NCBI GenBank assembly: GCA_021151695.1
Contig: JAGKWU010000001.1
Coordinates: 310,001-374,000, forward strand
DNA from: Cellvibrionaceae bacterium
GTDB taxonomy: Bacteria > Pseudomonadota > Gammaproteobacteria > Pseudomonadales > Cellvibrionaceae
Direction: 5' to 3'
DNA: 64,000 nt
Shown here: in pieces, positions 1 to 9,084 of the stretch
Layout: each line of letters begins with the position of its first letter
Position numbering within the stretch: the stretch's first letter is position 1
Program-made: the position numbers and the translations under genes
Notes under the pieces: generated by a model
What the model was told of the DNA's origin: nothing
Seen by the model: the letters and a program-made list of their open reading frames with translations, nothing else
The model's database searches: none

Positions 1-241
1 CCAAATAGAGACAAACCGGATCTTTAACGGTAACGCCTTGATCCAGGTACCAACCGGATAACCTGGCAGCGCAAGCGGTGATATCCTCAAGGGAAATGGG
101 ATTGTGGGGAATGTAGGACAGCGGCTTATCCAGAAAAATATTTCGCTCTTTGGCAGAGGGAGAAATCTCAACCAAGCGATTAAATAAATTTCCCGCACCA
201 ACGTTTTGATCGGCGATGATATTGTCAATAATTGCGTTCAT
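1..241 (-). CDS. AMP-dependent ligase-like protein, N-terminus only
   Basis: Reading down the minus strand from an ATG at 241, an open frame of 80 codons runs off the left edge of the window. It begins MNAIIDNIIADQNVGAG and includes YIPHNPISLEDITACAARLS and GWYLDQGVTVKDPVCLYL. The last part resembles the start of ANL (acyl/aryl-CoA ligase) N-domains, where a helix leads into a strand after 'GV..GD.V'. It lies 55 bp downstream of another ANL ligase on the same strand, so it is probably the third gene of that operon. The diagnostic AMP-binding motif is outside the window, so the family call is tentative. Confidence 0.5.
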   Translation of the reverse strand, partial: MNAIIDNIIADQNVGAGNLFNRLVEISPSAKERNIFLDKPLSYIPHNPISLEDITACAARLSGWYLDQGVTVKDPVCLYL

Positions 242-296
242 GATTTTTACCTTAAAAATGAAAGTTAATTAGTTCGACGACACTGAACTGTCGTTG

Positions 297-1889
297 CTAC
301 ACCAGTTCAGCTGCACGTTTTTTAATTGAGCCAGAAAAGCTTTGCCCCTCATTCAATTGCGCAATGAGCGTTCGACGAAGCACTTTTCCGTTGTCATTTT
401 TGGGTAACTCCTGAACGAAGTAGATCTCTTCAGGAACCATATGGCGAGGAAAGAAATCCTGAATATGATCGAAAATGTAGTGCGCCACATCCTGTTTATT
501 ATTCAGCATACGCTCACCACCAACGACCAGGCAGGGATAATCAAGACCCTTGTTATCTTTTTTAGGTAGAAGCAAGAAGCCTTCAGCATTGGGAAATTTG
601 GACAGAAGTGCATTTTCCAAATCCAGCGCAGTAACCCATTGCCCTTTAACTTTGAACACATCATCATTGCGACCAATATATTTGTATTCATTGTCTTTGG
701 TTTGCTCAAAGATATCGCCGGTTTTATACCAGCCATCCTGAAAGCTATCCGCTGTTTTTTGTTCAAGGTTATGATAACCGGAGGAAACACTTGGACCTTT
801 GACCCAAAGAATGCCCGATTTATTGCCGGAATTTGAAAAATCTTCGCCTGTTAAATTCTCCAGACGAATTTCATAGCCGGGAACTACCTGTCCAGTTACA
901 TTCATTTTTGATTGCGTGGGCCGATTGCTGATAAAGATATGACCCACCTCAGTAGCACCTATACCATCCACAATTTCAAGATCGTGGCGATTTTTCCAAC
1001 TGGAAAATACTGGAGCAGGAAGAGTAGATCCAGCGGAAACCAGAATGGGCTTGCCTTTGAAGGGAGTTTCTCCGTCTTCGTCGAGGAGAGAGTAGATGGC
1101 GGGAACAGAGAAGAAGTGGGAGATGTCAAACTTGGCGAGGTTATCTTGCAGAATCGCTTTATTAGGCCACTGAAAATCGAGATAAGCGGTAGCATTATTC
1201 CACAGCGTAAAAAATAAGCTCGCACCTAAACCATAACCAAAAAACATTTTTGCTGTGGAATAAATTTTCGAATGTTCATTTATTCCCAGGAAATTTTTGG
1301 CGTAGAGTTCGGTATTGGCAACCATGCCCGCGCAAACATGTTTTACACCTTTGGCATTGCCTGTTGTACCAGAAGTGTATTGCATGTACTCAACCCCGCT
1401 GGGCTGCTCGTGGAAATCACCAATCAGGGGTTCAACCTTTAATGAATCAGACAAATGATTTTCAGTTAACACTGCCGTGCCTGAGCAAATATAAACATCC
1501 TGCAGCAAGGTTTTGCAAGCCAACTGGGATTCGGCGATCACCTTGTTAAACATAGCAATATTGTCAGTTTCAGCGATTACCAATCTGGCATCGCTATCGC
1601 TCAATATGTGAGTGGCCAGCGCATTGCGCGATTTTGGATTGATAGGAATCGGTATCGCGCCAATCCACAGGGAAGCAAGAAAGCTTATTGGAAATACCGG
1701 AGTGTCGTATAGCGCCAATACGACTTTATCACCAACGCCTATGCCCAAATTTTTTAACGATCGGGCGAGGGAACCTACCTGCGAGAACAGCTCGCGGTAG
1801 CTCATCGTGTTGCCTTGATAAATATAAGCATCCTTGTCGAGATGCTTAGCCCTTGCAATTACTTGCGCTACGAAGTTGTGAGTTTTCAT
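297..1889 (-). CDS. Acyl/aryl-CoA ligase (ANL superfamily, benzoate-CoA ligase-like)
   Basis: A 530-aa adenylate-forming enzyme that should activate a carboxylic acid with ATP and join it to CoA. The P-loop-like AMP-binding motif YTSGTTGNAKG is at residues 171-181. The later ANL motifs YKTGDIF and GRNDDVFKVKGQWV are present, and the catalytic lysine sits in the C-terminal motif PKNDNGKVLRRT, as in a full-length two-domain ligase. Overall character is closest to benzoate/4-hydroxybenzoate-CoA ligases, but the substrate cannot be read from sequence. It follows a GST gene by 36 bp and precedes another ligase-like gene by 55 bp, all on minus, so an operon is likely. A divergent LysR gene is the obvious candidate regulator. 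Confidence 0.85.
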   Translation of the reverse strand: MKTHNFVAQVIARAKHLDKDAYIYQGNTMSYRELFSQVGSLARSLKNLGIGVGDKVVLALYDTPVFPISFLASLWIGAIPIPINPKSRNALATHILSDSDARLVIAETDNIAMFNKVIAESQLACKTLLQDVYICSGTAVLTENHLSDSLKVEPLIGDFHEQPSGVEYMQYTSGTTGNAKGVKHVCAGMVANTELYAKNFLGINEHSKIYSTAKMFFGYGLGASLFFTLWNNATAYLDFQWPNKAILQDNLAKFDISHFFSVPAIYSLLDEDGETPFKGKPILVSAGSTLPAPVFSSWKNRHDLEIVDGIGATEVGHIFISNRPTQSKMNVTGQVVPGYEIRLENLTGEDFSNSGNKSGILWVKGPSVSSGYHNLEQKTADSFQDGWYKTGDIFEQTKDNEYKYIGRNDDVFKVKGQWVTALDLENALLSKFPNAEGFLLLPKKDNKGLDYPCLVVGGERMLNNKQDVAHYIFDHIQDFFPRHMVPEEIYFVQELPKNDNGKVLRRTLIAQLNEGQSFSGSIKKRAAELV

Positions 1890-1925
1890 ATGTTTCCTTT
1901 ATGTTTCAGATCCTATTTGTGGTGG

Positions 1926-2648
1926 TTACAGAACGGCTTCCTGCCGGAAAATTGCTGGATTTATTCGGCCAATAAATCCAACTAACTCTTTTTTGTAAAA
2001 CTCGTTGTTAAGCATGGTGACCGATGGATGCGCAAGTAACTGGCGCGCAGCATCGCGGAGAAATTCGTTATTTGAAAAGATGACTTGTCCGGTTTTTTCC
2101 TCCAGACAACTCAGAAGGATAAAGAGAGGGCTATAAACGATGCCCAGTGCAGAAAGGCTTTTTTGTTGATTTTTAAGCTGAAGATCGAGATTGAAAAAGC
2201 TCTCTATTGGCAAATACTGGCTGCACTTTTTAAGGGCATCTTGTAATACAAAAATATTTTCTTCTAATTTTTCTTCATCTTTGGCGACAAAGTAATTGCG
2301 AGTCATATCATGCAGTCTATCGCAGTAGGTCATCCAGGCTCTATAGAAGGCACGCGATTTACTACTGTCGCCTAACCAAGAAAGGTTTTGTTCTTCATTG
2401 ATATATTCAATAATTGCCAGGGATTCGACGATGGTATTTCCCTTATCAACGAGAACAGGAACTTTGCCAAAGGGGGTGAGATTCACAAACCATTGCGGTT
2501 TGGCCATGAACTCTATATCGACATATTCAAATTTGATGTCTGATTCAAGCGCAGCAAGCAAAGCACGTTGAGAAAAAGGACAAATTCTGCTGGCATATAA
2601 AATAGTAGATGTAGCAGAATTTTGATGATTGGCACTTTCGTTAATCAT
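1926..2648 (-). CDS. Glutathione S-transferase family protein
   Basis: A 240-aa cytosolic-type GST. The thioredoxin-fold N-domain has the active-site region ASRICPFSQRALLAALE (a CPFS motif near residue 23), then GKVPVLVDKGNTIVESLAI, which contains the cis-proline and the glutamate/serine that bind the glutathione gamma-glutamyl group. The rest is an all-helical C-domain of normal length. It is the first gene of the minus-strand operon with the CoA ligases, facing the LysR regulator across 184 bp. GSTs next to aromatic-acid ligases often act in aromatic or chlorinated-compound metabolism, but here that is inference only. Confidence 0.82.
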   Translation of the reverse strand: MINESANHQNSATSTILYASRICPFSQRALLAALESDIKFEYVDIEFMAKPQWFVNLTPFGKVPVLVDKGNTIVESLAIIEYINEEQNLSWLGDSSKSRAFYRAWMTYCDRLHDMTRNYFVAKDEEKLEENIFVLQDALKKCSQYLPIESFFNLDLQLKNQQKSLSALGIVYSPLFILLSCLEEKTGQVIFSNNEFLRDAARQLLAHPSVTMLNNEFYKKELVGFIGRINPAIFRQEAVL

Positions 2649-2740
2649 GGATACAGCCCTTGATACAAGCTCTCTTAAGTCCTTTATGATTTCCCCGGCC
2701 CTATCACTGTGTTGAGGAAATGAGTGGCGCGCAAATTTGT

Positions 2741-2803
2741 TCTATTCGAGCTCCCTCTCACCTATAATACAAAGGCATAATAATTTTCTACAGCTTGAAT
2801 AGA
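2741..2803. promoter_or_regulatory. Divergent promoter with inverted repeat (LysR operator candidate)
   Basis: TCTATTCGAGCT at 2741-2752 is matched in inverted orientation by AGCTTGAATAGA at 2792-2803, with 11 of 12 positions complementary. A consensus -10 box TATAAT lies between them at 2763-2768 in the direction of the LysR gene. An inverted repeat flanking the divergent promoter of a LysR gene and its likely target operon is the usual place for autoregulatory binding. Binding itself is inferred. Confidence 0.5.
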
Positions 2804-2832
2804 GCTAAATCTGATATGAATATTTTTCACAT

Positions 2833-3831
2833 ATGGACAAGTACAACTTACTTACAGTTTTGATAAAGAGCGTTCAGTGCGGCAGTTTTAGTGCTGCAGC
2901 TGCCGTATTAGGCCAAAGTCCATCTACGATTAGTAAAGCTATTTCCAAACTCGAAACTGAAGTAGGTATTAAAATTTTCGACCGGAATACGCGTTATTTG
3001 CGACTCACTGATGTCGGCGAAATTTATTACAATCGCGTTTGTAAACTGATCCACGAATTGGAACTCTGCGAAAACGAGTTACGTAAAGATAAAGAGAGCC
3101 CACAAGGATTGCTGCGGATTAACATGCCAATTGCCTATGGTCGTCTCTACATCAACAAAGCGTTATGTTTGTTTACTGAAAAATATCCCGATATTGGTAT
3201 TGAAGCGACTTATGCCGACCACCACCTCAATATCATTGAAAACGGTTTCGATATCACCATCCGCACTGGCAAACTGGAGAATTCCGGTTTGATAGCAAAG
3301 CCTTTAAGTCCACTGGACTTTTTGATCTGTGGCTCACCAGATTTTTTTGCCGCTCACGGCATCCCCACCACGCAAAGCGCTTTAACACAATTACCCTGGA
3401 TTTTTTTCCGCTTCAGCGAAAGCGGTCGGCTGATGCCGATCAAGGTGACCGATTCCTATGAATTTAAAAAACATCGCCCATCCGTTATTACAGTGAATGA
3501 TGCTGAATCCATGGTGGACTTTTGTTTGAATGGGAAAGGATTGATTCAGGCGCCGCATTTTTTAGTGGGCGAGCATTTGCGCTCAGGTCGATTGAAAATG
3601 CTTTTGCCTCCATTGAGAAAGCCGGACATTGGCGTATACGCCATTTTTAAAAAGGAAGATAAAGACAACATTAAAATTCGCGTCTTTATTAATTTCTTTA
3701 AAGATTTTCTGGAGAGCCAACAGGAGCGCCCGGAAGGTACTTGGGCTAATCAACTTGCACCGTTAATTGGCGAGATAGAAATGGACGAAGACAATAAGAC
3801 GCTCGAATCCCTTGAGGCGGAAGCCCTTTAA
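2833..3831 (+). CDS. LysR-family transcriptional regulator
   Basis: A 332-aa LysR regulator. The N-terminal winged helix-turn-helix (about residues 1-60) reads SFSAAAAVLGQSPSTISKAI followed by LETEVGIKIFDRNTRYLRLT. It continues into a periplasmic-binding-protein-like effector domain beginning near PQGLLRINMPIAYGR. The effector part resembles the large clade of E. coli YafC/DsdC-like LysR proteins, so the ligand cannot be named. The C-terminal 30 residues are acidic and longer than usual. It is divergent from the GST/ligase operon, so it probably controls that operon and itself. No strong ribosome binding site precedes the ATG. Confidence 0.9.
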   Translation: MDKYNLLTVLIKSVQCGSFSAAAAVLGQSPSTISKAISKLETEVGIKIFDRNTRYLRLTDVGEIYYNRVCKLIHELELCENELRKDKESPQGLLRINMPIAYGRLYINKALCLFTEKYPDIGIEATYADHHLNIIENGFDITIRTGKLENSGLIAKPLSPLDFLICGSPDFFAAHGIPTTQSALTQLPWIFFRFSESGRLMPIKVTDSYEFKKHRPSVITVNDAESMVDFCLNGKGLIQAPHFLVGEHLRSGRLKMLLPPLRKPDIGVYAIFKKEDKDNIKIRVFINFFKDFLESQQERPEGTWANQLAPLIGEIEMDEDNKTLESLEAEAL

Positions 3832-3898
3832 TGTAGCTGACCCAGCCACGCTGGATCAGCTTTAACCATCCTTGGTAATTCTCTTAGTGGCAATTCTC

Positions 3899-4651
3899 TT
3901 AGTACAGATGGGTGCGGAAAAAACCTATCGCCATTTGATAACCCAGCAACTGTAACTCCGCGTCGTACCTGTCACCTTCGTCGCGCATAAACGCGTGTAC
4001 GCCATTAAATTCATGCCATTCAAATTTGATCTGGGCGTCAGTCAAGGCTTTGTAAACAATGGCCCGACCCTCTGGCGGAATATGCGGATCCTGTTTACCC
4101 CAAATCATTTGCATGGCGCCGCGAATGTCGGCAGTGCGGGTGCGGCTGTCGTTGCCGGGTTGGGAAGGCGTCATACCCGAATGTATGTCCGTTGCATAAA
4201 AGCAACTGGTCGCTGATACGGCCGGATGAATGGCCGCACGATATGCCAACCCACCGCCAAGACAGAAGCCCATAGCACCCAGATTGCCGGAGTAGTAAGG
4301 TAGGGTTTGCAGATAATCAACCATCGCCTGGGTATCTGTGTCATGGGCCTCAAGGTACTTGGCAACCTTGTCGGCGTTGCCTTTATCCCGCCCCGCATCG
4401 TCGTACCCCAGCACCGTACCAATGGGATTTAGCTCGTGGAAAACCTCAGGCACTATCACGATAAATCCATGACCAGCCATGATTTGCGCGCTGCGACGTA
4501 TGGGTGATGTTTGCTGAAAAATTTCGGAGTACAGCAATATGGCGGGATATTTTTTTGTAGCGTTCGCAACATCTTCTTTGGGGCGATACACATAGCAGCG
4601 CATGGTGCCGGTTGGGGTTTCAAGATCGACCTGATGGTTTTGTATAAGCAT
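3899..4651 (-). CDS. Dienelactone hydrolase family protein
   Basis: A 250-aa alpha/beta hydrolase of the dienelactone hydrolase family. The nucleophile is a cysteine in GFCLGGG (Cys130). The other triad members fit Asp187 in WGKQDPHIPP and His218 in FNGVHAFMRD, and Glu43 in LLYSEIFQ matches the glutamate that tunes the cysteine in this family. There is no signal peptide, so it is cytoplasmic. It starts 20 bp after the pabB stop on the same strand and is probably co-transcribed. The true substrate may be a lactone or ester unrelated to chlorocatechol breakdown, because no catechol genes are nearby. Confidence 0.85.
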   Translation of the reverse strand: MLIQNHQVDLETPTGTMRCYVYRPKEDVANATKKYPAILLYSEIFQQTSPIRRSAQIMAGHGFIVIVPEVFHELNPIGTVLGYDDAGRDKGNADKVAKYLEAHDTDTQAMVDYLQTLPYYSGNLGAMGFCLGGGLAYRAAIHPAVSATSCFYATDIHSGMTPSQPGNDSRTRTADIRGAMQMIWGKQDPHIPPEGRAIVYKALTDAQIKFEWHEFNGVHAFMRDEGDRYDAELQLLGYQMAIGFFRTHLY

Positions 4652-4671
4652 ATATCCTCCACATGTTCCTG

Positions 4672-6084
4672 CTAGTTATCCCTTGGGCGGAAAGCCTCTT
4701 CAAGGGTGTTCATTAATAGTTTTACTTTGGCCAGACTTTCGCGGTATTCCGTATCCATGACAGAGTCCGCCACTATGCCGCCGCCACCCCAGCAGTAGAT
4801 CCGACCTCCATCGCGTAACAAGGTGCGAATGGCAATATTGGTATCCATATTGCCGCAACTGCTGATATAGCCAATGCTGCCGCAGTACAGGGATCGGCGA
4901 ACAGGCTCCAGCTCTTCGATGATTTCCATGGCGCGTATTTTTGGCGCACCGGTAATACTTCCGCCCGGGAAGCAGGTTTCCAATAAATCCAGCGCATTTT
5001 TCCCCGCTTTCAGACGCCCTGTCACCGTACTCACCAGATGGTGTACGTTTGCAAAGCTTTGCAGCTCAAATAGCGCCGGCACAGCCACTGTGTCGCAGGT
5101 CTTGCTCAGGTCGTTGCGCAGCAAGTCCACAATCATGAGGTTTTCAGCGCGATCTTTAAGGCTGTTGGCGAGTAGGTAAGCGTTATGTTTATCTTCTTCG
5201 GACGTTACTCCTCGCGCTATGGTGCCCTTAATCGGCTTGGTTTCTGCCAGGCCTTGCTGTACCTGGACAAACCTTTCGGGTGACAAACTGAGGATCGCCC
5301 CCTCTGGCAACTCCATGTAAGCCGAAAAAGGCGAGGGGAGAGCTTTGCGCAATTCCAGATAAGCAGAGAGGCTATCTCCCTCACAGTCAGCGCTAAAACG
5401 CTGGGCAAAGTTCACTTGGTAGCAATCACCCGCAGTTATGTATGACTGGATTTTCCCAATAGCATTAGCGTATTCATCTACATTAAGTTCAGCCGCAAAG
5501 CCATTGATTTTGAATGAATTTCGACCAAAATCAAGATTTAGCGTGAAGTCGTGAAACCTGTCATCCAAACCTGATTGGGAGCAGAGCTCATGGATTTTCG
5601 AAAAGTTATAAGCAGGTGCCAAAGACTCATTAACCACCAACCAGGCGCAGCACTCTTGATGATCTTGCACAATCGCCCAAGGGTAGAGGCCAACGCTCAT
5701 ATCGGGTAACTGGATATCTTGCCTGGCCATTTGCGGCAAGGACTCAAGCTGACGACCAAGGTCGTACCCAAAGTAACCGAGCAGACCACCACAAAAAGGC
5801 ACTTGAGACAGCGGGGTGGTTTTCATCGTCAGATAGGATTGCAACAGCTGGAAAGGGTTGGCGTTGGCAACACTTTTTTCAGCATCCCCGGTTACTGTAG
5901 TTAACTGTCCCCGCGTTGAAAAACTCACCGCTGGAGCGGCACTCAGGATATCAAAACGGCCGTATTGACTGCCGGGATGTACCGAATCCAGCCACACAGG
6001 ATGGGATAACTGGCGCAGCTGCAGAAACCAGACGGCGGAATCAGGGTAATAGGGAAGGGGGAATAGTTGCGCTGAGGGGAGCAT
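4672..6084 (-). CDS. pabB: Aminodeoxychorismate synthase component I
   Basis: A 470-aa chorismate-using enzyme that makes 4-amino-4-deoxychorismate for folate. PIKGT at residues 284-288 carries the lysine typical of PabB (anthranilate synthase TrpE has alanine there). The signature CFPGGSITGAPKIRAMEIIE (371-390) and the C-terminal GGGIVADS stretch are complete. The N-domain (about 1-190) is the usual glutamine-amidotransferase-binding part. Length is normal for a stand-alone PabB without fused PabA or PabC. It is first in a two-gene unit with the dienelactone hydrolase. Confidence 0.93.
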   Translation of the reverse strand: MLPSAQLFPLPYYPDSAVWFLQLRQLSHPVWLDSVHPGSQYGRFDILSAAPAVSFSTRGQLTTVTGDAEKSVANANPFQLLQSYLTMKTTPLSQVPFCGGLLGYFGYDLGRQLESLPQMARQDIQLPDMSVGLYPWAIVQDHQECCAWLVVNESLAPAYNFSKIHELCSQSGLDDRFHDFTLNLDFGRNSFKINGFAAELNVDEYANAIGKIQSYITAGDCYQVNFAQRFSADCEGDSLSAYLELRKALPSPFSAYMELPEGAILSLSPERFVQVQQGLAETKPIKGTIARGVTSEEDKHNAYLLANSLKDRAENLMIVDLLRNDLSKTCDTVAVPALFELQSFANVHHLVSTVTGRLKAGKNALDLLETCFPGGSITGAPKIRAMEIIEELEPVRRSLYCGSIGYISSCGNMDTNIAIRTLLRDGGRIYCWGGGGIVADSVMDTEYRESLAKVKLLMNTLEEAFRPRDN

Positions 6085-6264
6085 CGAACTCTCAAGACCT
6101 AAAATAATTTGCGCATTTTAACTCAAAGTCGGCTAACCGTTAGGGTAATTCCCGCAATTGCGATCAGTTGCGTTAATCTGTGTGACATTTGCTGGCAGAA
6201 TAATCCAAGCGAGCCGGAATCAAATCCAGGCCAGGCTCAACCAAATCTTAGTTAAGGAGTATGC

Positions 6265-9084
6265 ATGCAACTGGTGATCGCAGGCTTTGTGATAGGGGCC
6301 ATTTTTGGCTCAGCCTATTTTGGTTATCACGGTTGGGTATTGAGCGCACTGTTAGGCGGACTTGCCGGCCTGGTTATCAATCAGAAACAAAAACTCGAAC
6401 AGCTGGAGCAGCGCATTAAACAGCTGGCGGAGGAGCAGACAAAGCTCATCAAGTCGACAAAGGCACAAGTTGTTTCGCAACAATCAACACCAACGGTTCT
6501 CCAGCCTCTCCAAGAAACCACTCCACAACCCGTTAGAGATGTAAAAACGTCCGCTCCAATTCCAGAAGCCAGCCCACCCCTACGAGAAGAAGTACTCGAT
6601 CTGGATTTGCCCGAAATTCTACCAACGCCTATCCAGCCAACTGCCGCCAGGAAACTGCAGCTGCCGCCGCAACCCAGAACACCGGGACTGGCAGAAAAAT
6701 TTATCGATGGTGTCATTCGATTTTTCACCCAGGGGAATCCCATCGTTCGCGTTGGGATGGTAGTGATGTTTTTTGGCATGAGCTTTCTGGTCAAGTATGC
6801 CTCCAGCCAGGGATTGCTTCCCATAGAACTTCGCCTGACAGGCGTCATACTGGCTGCGACCGCCCTGCTGATTTTTGGCTGGAAAACTCGACAACGAGCA
6901 GGTGGTTATGGGCTGGTTTTGCAAGCTGGTGGCATTGCCGTTATCTATCTAACCCTCTTTGCCTCCGCCTCACTCTACAAACTTCTGCCCCTGAGCCTGG
7001 CGTTTGGTTTGCTCTTTGTAGTGGTTTTGCTGGGAACGGTTTTAGCGCTTCTGCAAAATGCGCAAGTATTGGCGATATTGGCTACCGCCGGCGGATTTCT
7101 TGCTCCCATCCTGACATCCACAGGGCAGGGTAGCCATGTGGGCCTGTTTAGCTTTTATCTCATATTGAACCTCGGCATCCTCACCATAGCCCTGCACAAA
7201 ACCTGGCGACTGCTGAACTGGGTCGGCTTTATGTTCACCTTCGTGATCACTACCGCCTGGGGGGTCCTTAAGTATCAACCAGAGCAATACCTCAGTACCC
7301 AGCCATTCTTGCTCGCGTTTTTCATGCTGTATCTCTGCGTTTCCATTTTGTTTTCGCTAAAGCAACCAGCCAATCTTAAAGGGCTAGTGGATGGCAGCCT
7401 GATATTCGGTCTCCCATTAGTTGCCTTTGGCCTGCAAACCGCGCTGCTCAAGCACACACAATATGGTTTGGCGCTGAGTGCGCTGGGATTGGCGGTGACT
7501 TACGTCGGGCTTAGTTGGTTGCTCATGCAACGCCATAGGACCAGCCAGACGTTACTTATTCAAGCGTTTTTGGGGCTGAGTATCGGCTTTGCTACGCTGG
7601 CAATCCCATTGGCATTGGACGCCAGTTGGACCTCAGTGAGCTGGGCGCTGGAAGCCGTGGGCCTGCTTTGGGTTGGTTTGCGCCAGCAGGTTCTTCGTTC
7701 ACGCGTGGCCGCTTACGCACTCCATGCGGCGGCAGCCTGCTCACTGGTCGTGGTCCACGGCGTAAATACCGGCGCGCGCCCGTTTTTGGACGGTGACTTC
7801 CTGGCACTTTTGTTATTGGCCGCATCAGACCTGGCCATGGCCTACCTGTTATTCCGTCAACGCGACTATCTGTTCCCCGTTGAAAAACTGATGGCAACGA
7901 TTGCCTTGGGCTTTGGTCTGATCTGGTGGTTTCTCGCGGGGATTATGGAAACCAATGCCCATATACTGGCTACGTATCAATTGGGCATCTCATGGTTATT
8001 GGTGGGAAGCAGTGGCTTGGCCCTGCTGTGGCTAGGGGACAGGCTTCGCTGGCCGCAGTTGCAACAGAGCAACTTTGCTCTTTTACCCCTGGCGGCATTG
8101 CTCAGTGCCCATGCTTATCAGAATGATTTGCTCCATCCATTCCAAGCTGTGGGATTGGCGGGTTTGGGCCTGGTCTTGTTTACGCACTATCGCGCGCTGT
8201 TCAAATACGAGGACAGGGCGGAGCTGGGACTAAGCCCCGGCCTGTTGAGCGCATGGCATATTCTGGGCAGCTGGTGGTTGTTTGGCCTGATTTTCTGGGA
8301 GACCGCCTGGCAACAGGATCATCAGCAAATCTATGGCGCAGAAGGAACTTTGCTGTGGTTTGCCGCCTTTGCAGCACCACTCGCAGCGCTTGTAATAGCG
8401 ATGCGCAAACCGCGCTGGCCTATGGTTAGTTTTGAGCAGGATTACAAAAACTGGATTCCGGCACCGCTTATCCTTTTTAGCGGCCTTTGGTTTATCTCGA
8501 CAAGCGGCAAGACAATTGAAGTTACCTCAGCCTATCTTCCGCTGCTCAATGGTCTCGATTTGGGCCAATTGGCAATCATTCTGCTTTTTGCCTATGCCTT
8601 TAAACGCGGCTTCCTTAACGCCCTGAATGTGCCAACTCGCTGGGTAATAAGCCTGCTGGGACTTATGCTGTTTGTCTGGATAAATCTGCTCAGCTTGCGC
8701 GCGCTTAGTCGTTACCAATCAATTGCTTACGAGGTAGATAACCTTTGGGCATCAGTGCAAGTGCAGATGACGCTATCCATTCTCTGGACACTTTGCGCCT
8801 TGCTGGTAATGAACCTGTCCCGCCGCATCCAGCACCGCCAACTCTGGATGGTAGGCGCAGGCTTACTCGCCCTTGTGGTTATCAAATTATTTACAAAAGA
8901 CCTGACTGGCTCAGGCACCCTGGCTCGAATTGTGTCATTCCTGGTGGTGGGTGGATTGATGCTGTTGATCGGTTTCCTATCTCCCATCCCGACGCAGGCA
9001 AAAACTGTAGAGGACCAAGCGCAGCCCAAAGAAAAAGTGCAGCCCAAAGAGGAAGCACAATCCAGGGAAGGCGATACACCATGA
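6265..9084 (+). CDS. DUF2339 multi-spanning membrane protein
   Basis: A 939-aa integral membrane protein. A first hydrophobic segment (1-40) is followed by a short coiled coil (KQKLEQLEQRIKQLAEEQ) and a Pro-rich linker to about residue 135. After that come more than twenty consecutive hydrophobic helices, beginning near FTQGNPIVRVGMVVMFFGMS. The C-terminus is a hydrophilic Lys/Glu/Gln repeat (PKEKVQPKEEAQ). This layout is that of DUF2339 proteins, whose function is not established. Its TGA overlaps the next gene's ATG (ATGA), so the two are translationally coupled. The start has a GGAG site (GTTAAGGAGTATGC). Confidence 0.88.
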   Translation: MQLVIAGFVIGAIFGSAYFGYHGWVLSALLGGLAGLVINQKQKLEQLEQRIKQLAEEQTKLIKSTKAQVVSQQSTPTVLQPLQETTPQPVRDVKTSAPIPEASPPLREEVLDLDLPEILPTPIQPTAARKLQLPPQPRTPGLAEKFIDGVIRFFTQGNPIVRVGMVVMFFGMSFLVKYASSQGLLPIELRLTGVILAATALLIFGWKTRQRAGGYGLVLQAGGIAVIYLTLFASASLYKLLPLSLAFGLLFVVVLLGTVLALLQNAQVLAILATAGGFLAPILTSTGQGSHVGLFSFYLILNLGILTIALHKTWRLLNWVGFMFTFVITTAWGVLKYQPEQYLSTQPFLLAFFMLYLCVSILFSLKQPANLKGLVDGSLIFGLPLVAFGLQTALLKHTQYGLALSALGLAVTYVGLSWLLMQRHRTSQTLLIQAFLGLSIGFATLAIPLALDASWTSVSWALEAVGLLWVGLRQQVLRSRVAAYALHAAAACSLVVVHGVNTGARPFLDGDFLALLLLAASDLAMAYLLFRQRDYLFPVEKLMATIALGFGLIWWFLAGIMETNAHILATYQLGISWLLVGSSGLALLWLGDRLRWPQLQQSNFALLPLAALLSAHAYQNDLLHPFQAVGLAGLGLVLFTHYRALFKYEDRAELGLSPGLLSAWHILGSWWLFGLIFWETAWQQDHQQIYGAEGTLLWFAAFAAPLAALVIAMRKPRWPMVSFEQDYKNWIPAPLILFSGLWFISTSGKTIEVTSAYLPLLNGLDLGQLAIILLFAYAFKRGFLNALNVPTRWVISLLGLMLFVWINLLSLRALSRYQSIAYEVDNLWASVQVQMTLSILWTLCALLVMNLSRRIQHRQLWMVGAGLLALVVIKLFTKDLTGSGTLARIVSFLVVGGLMLLIGFLSPIPTQAKTVEDQAQPKEKVQPKEEAQSREGDTP

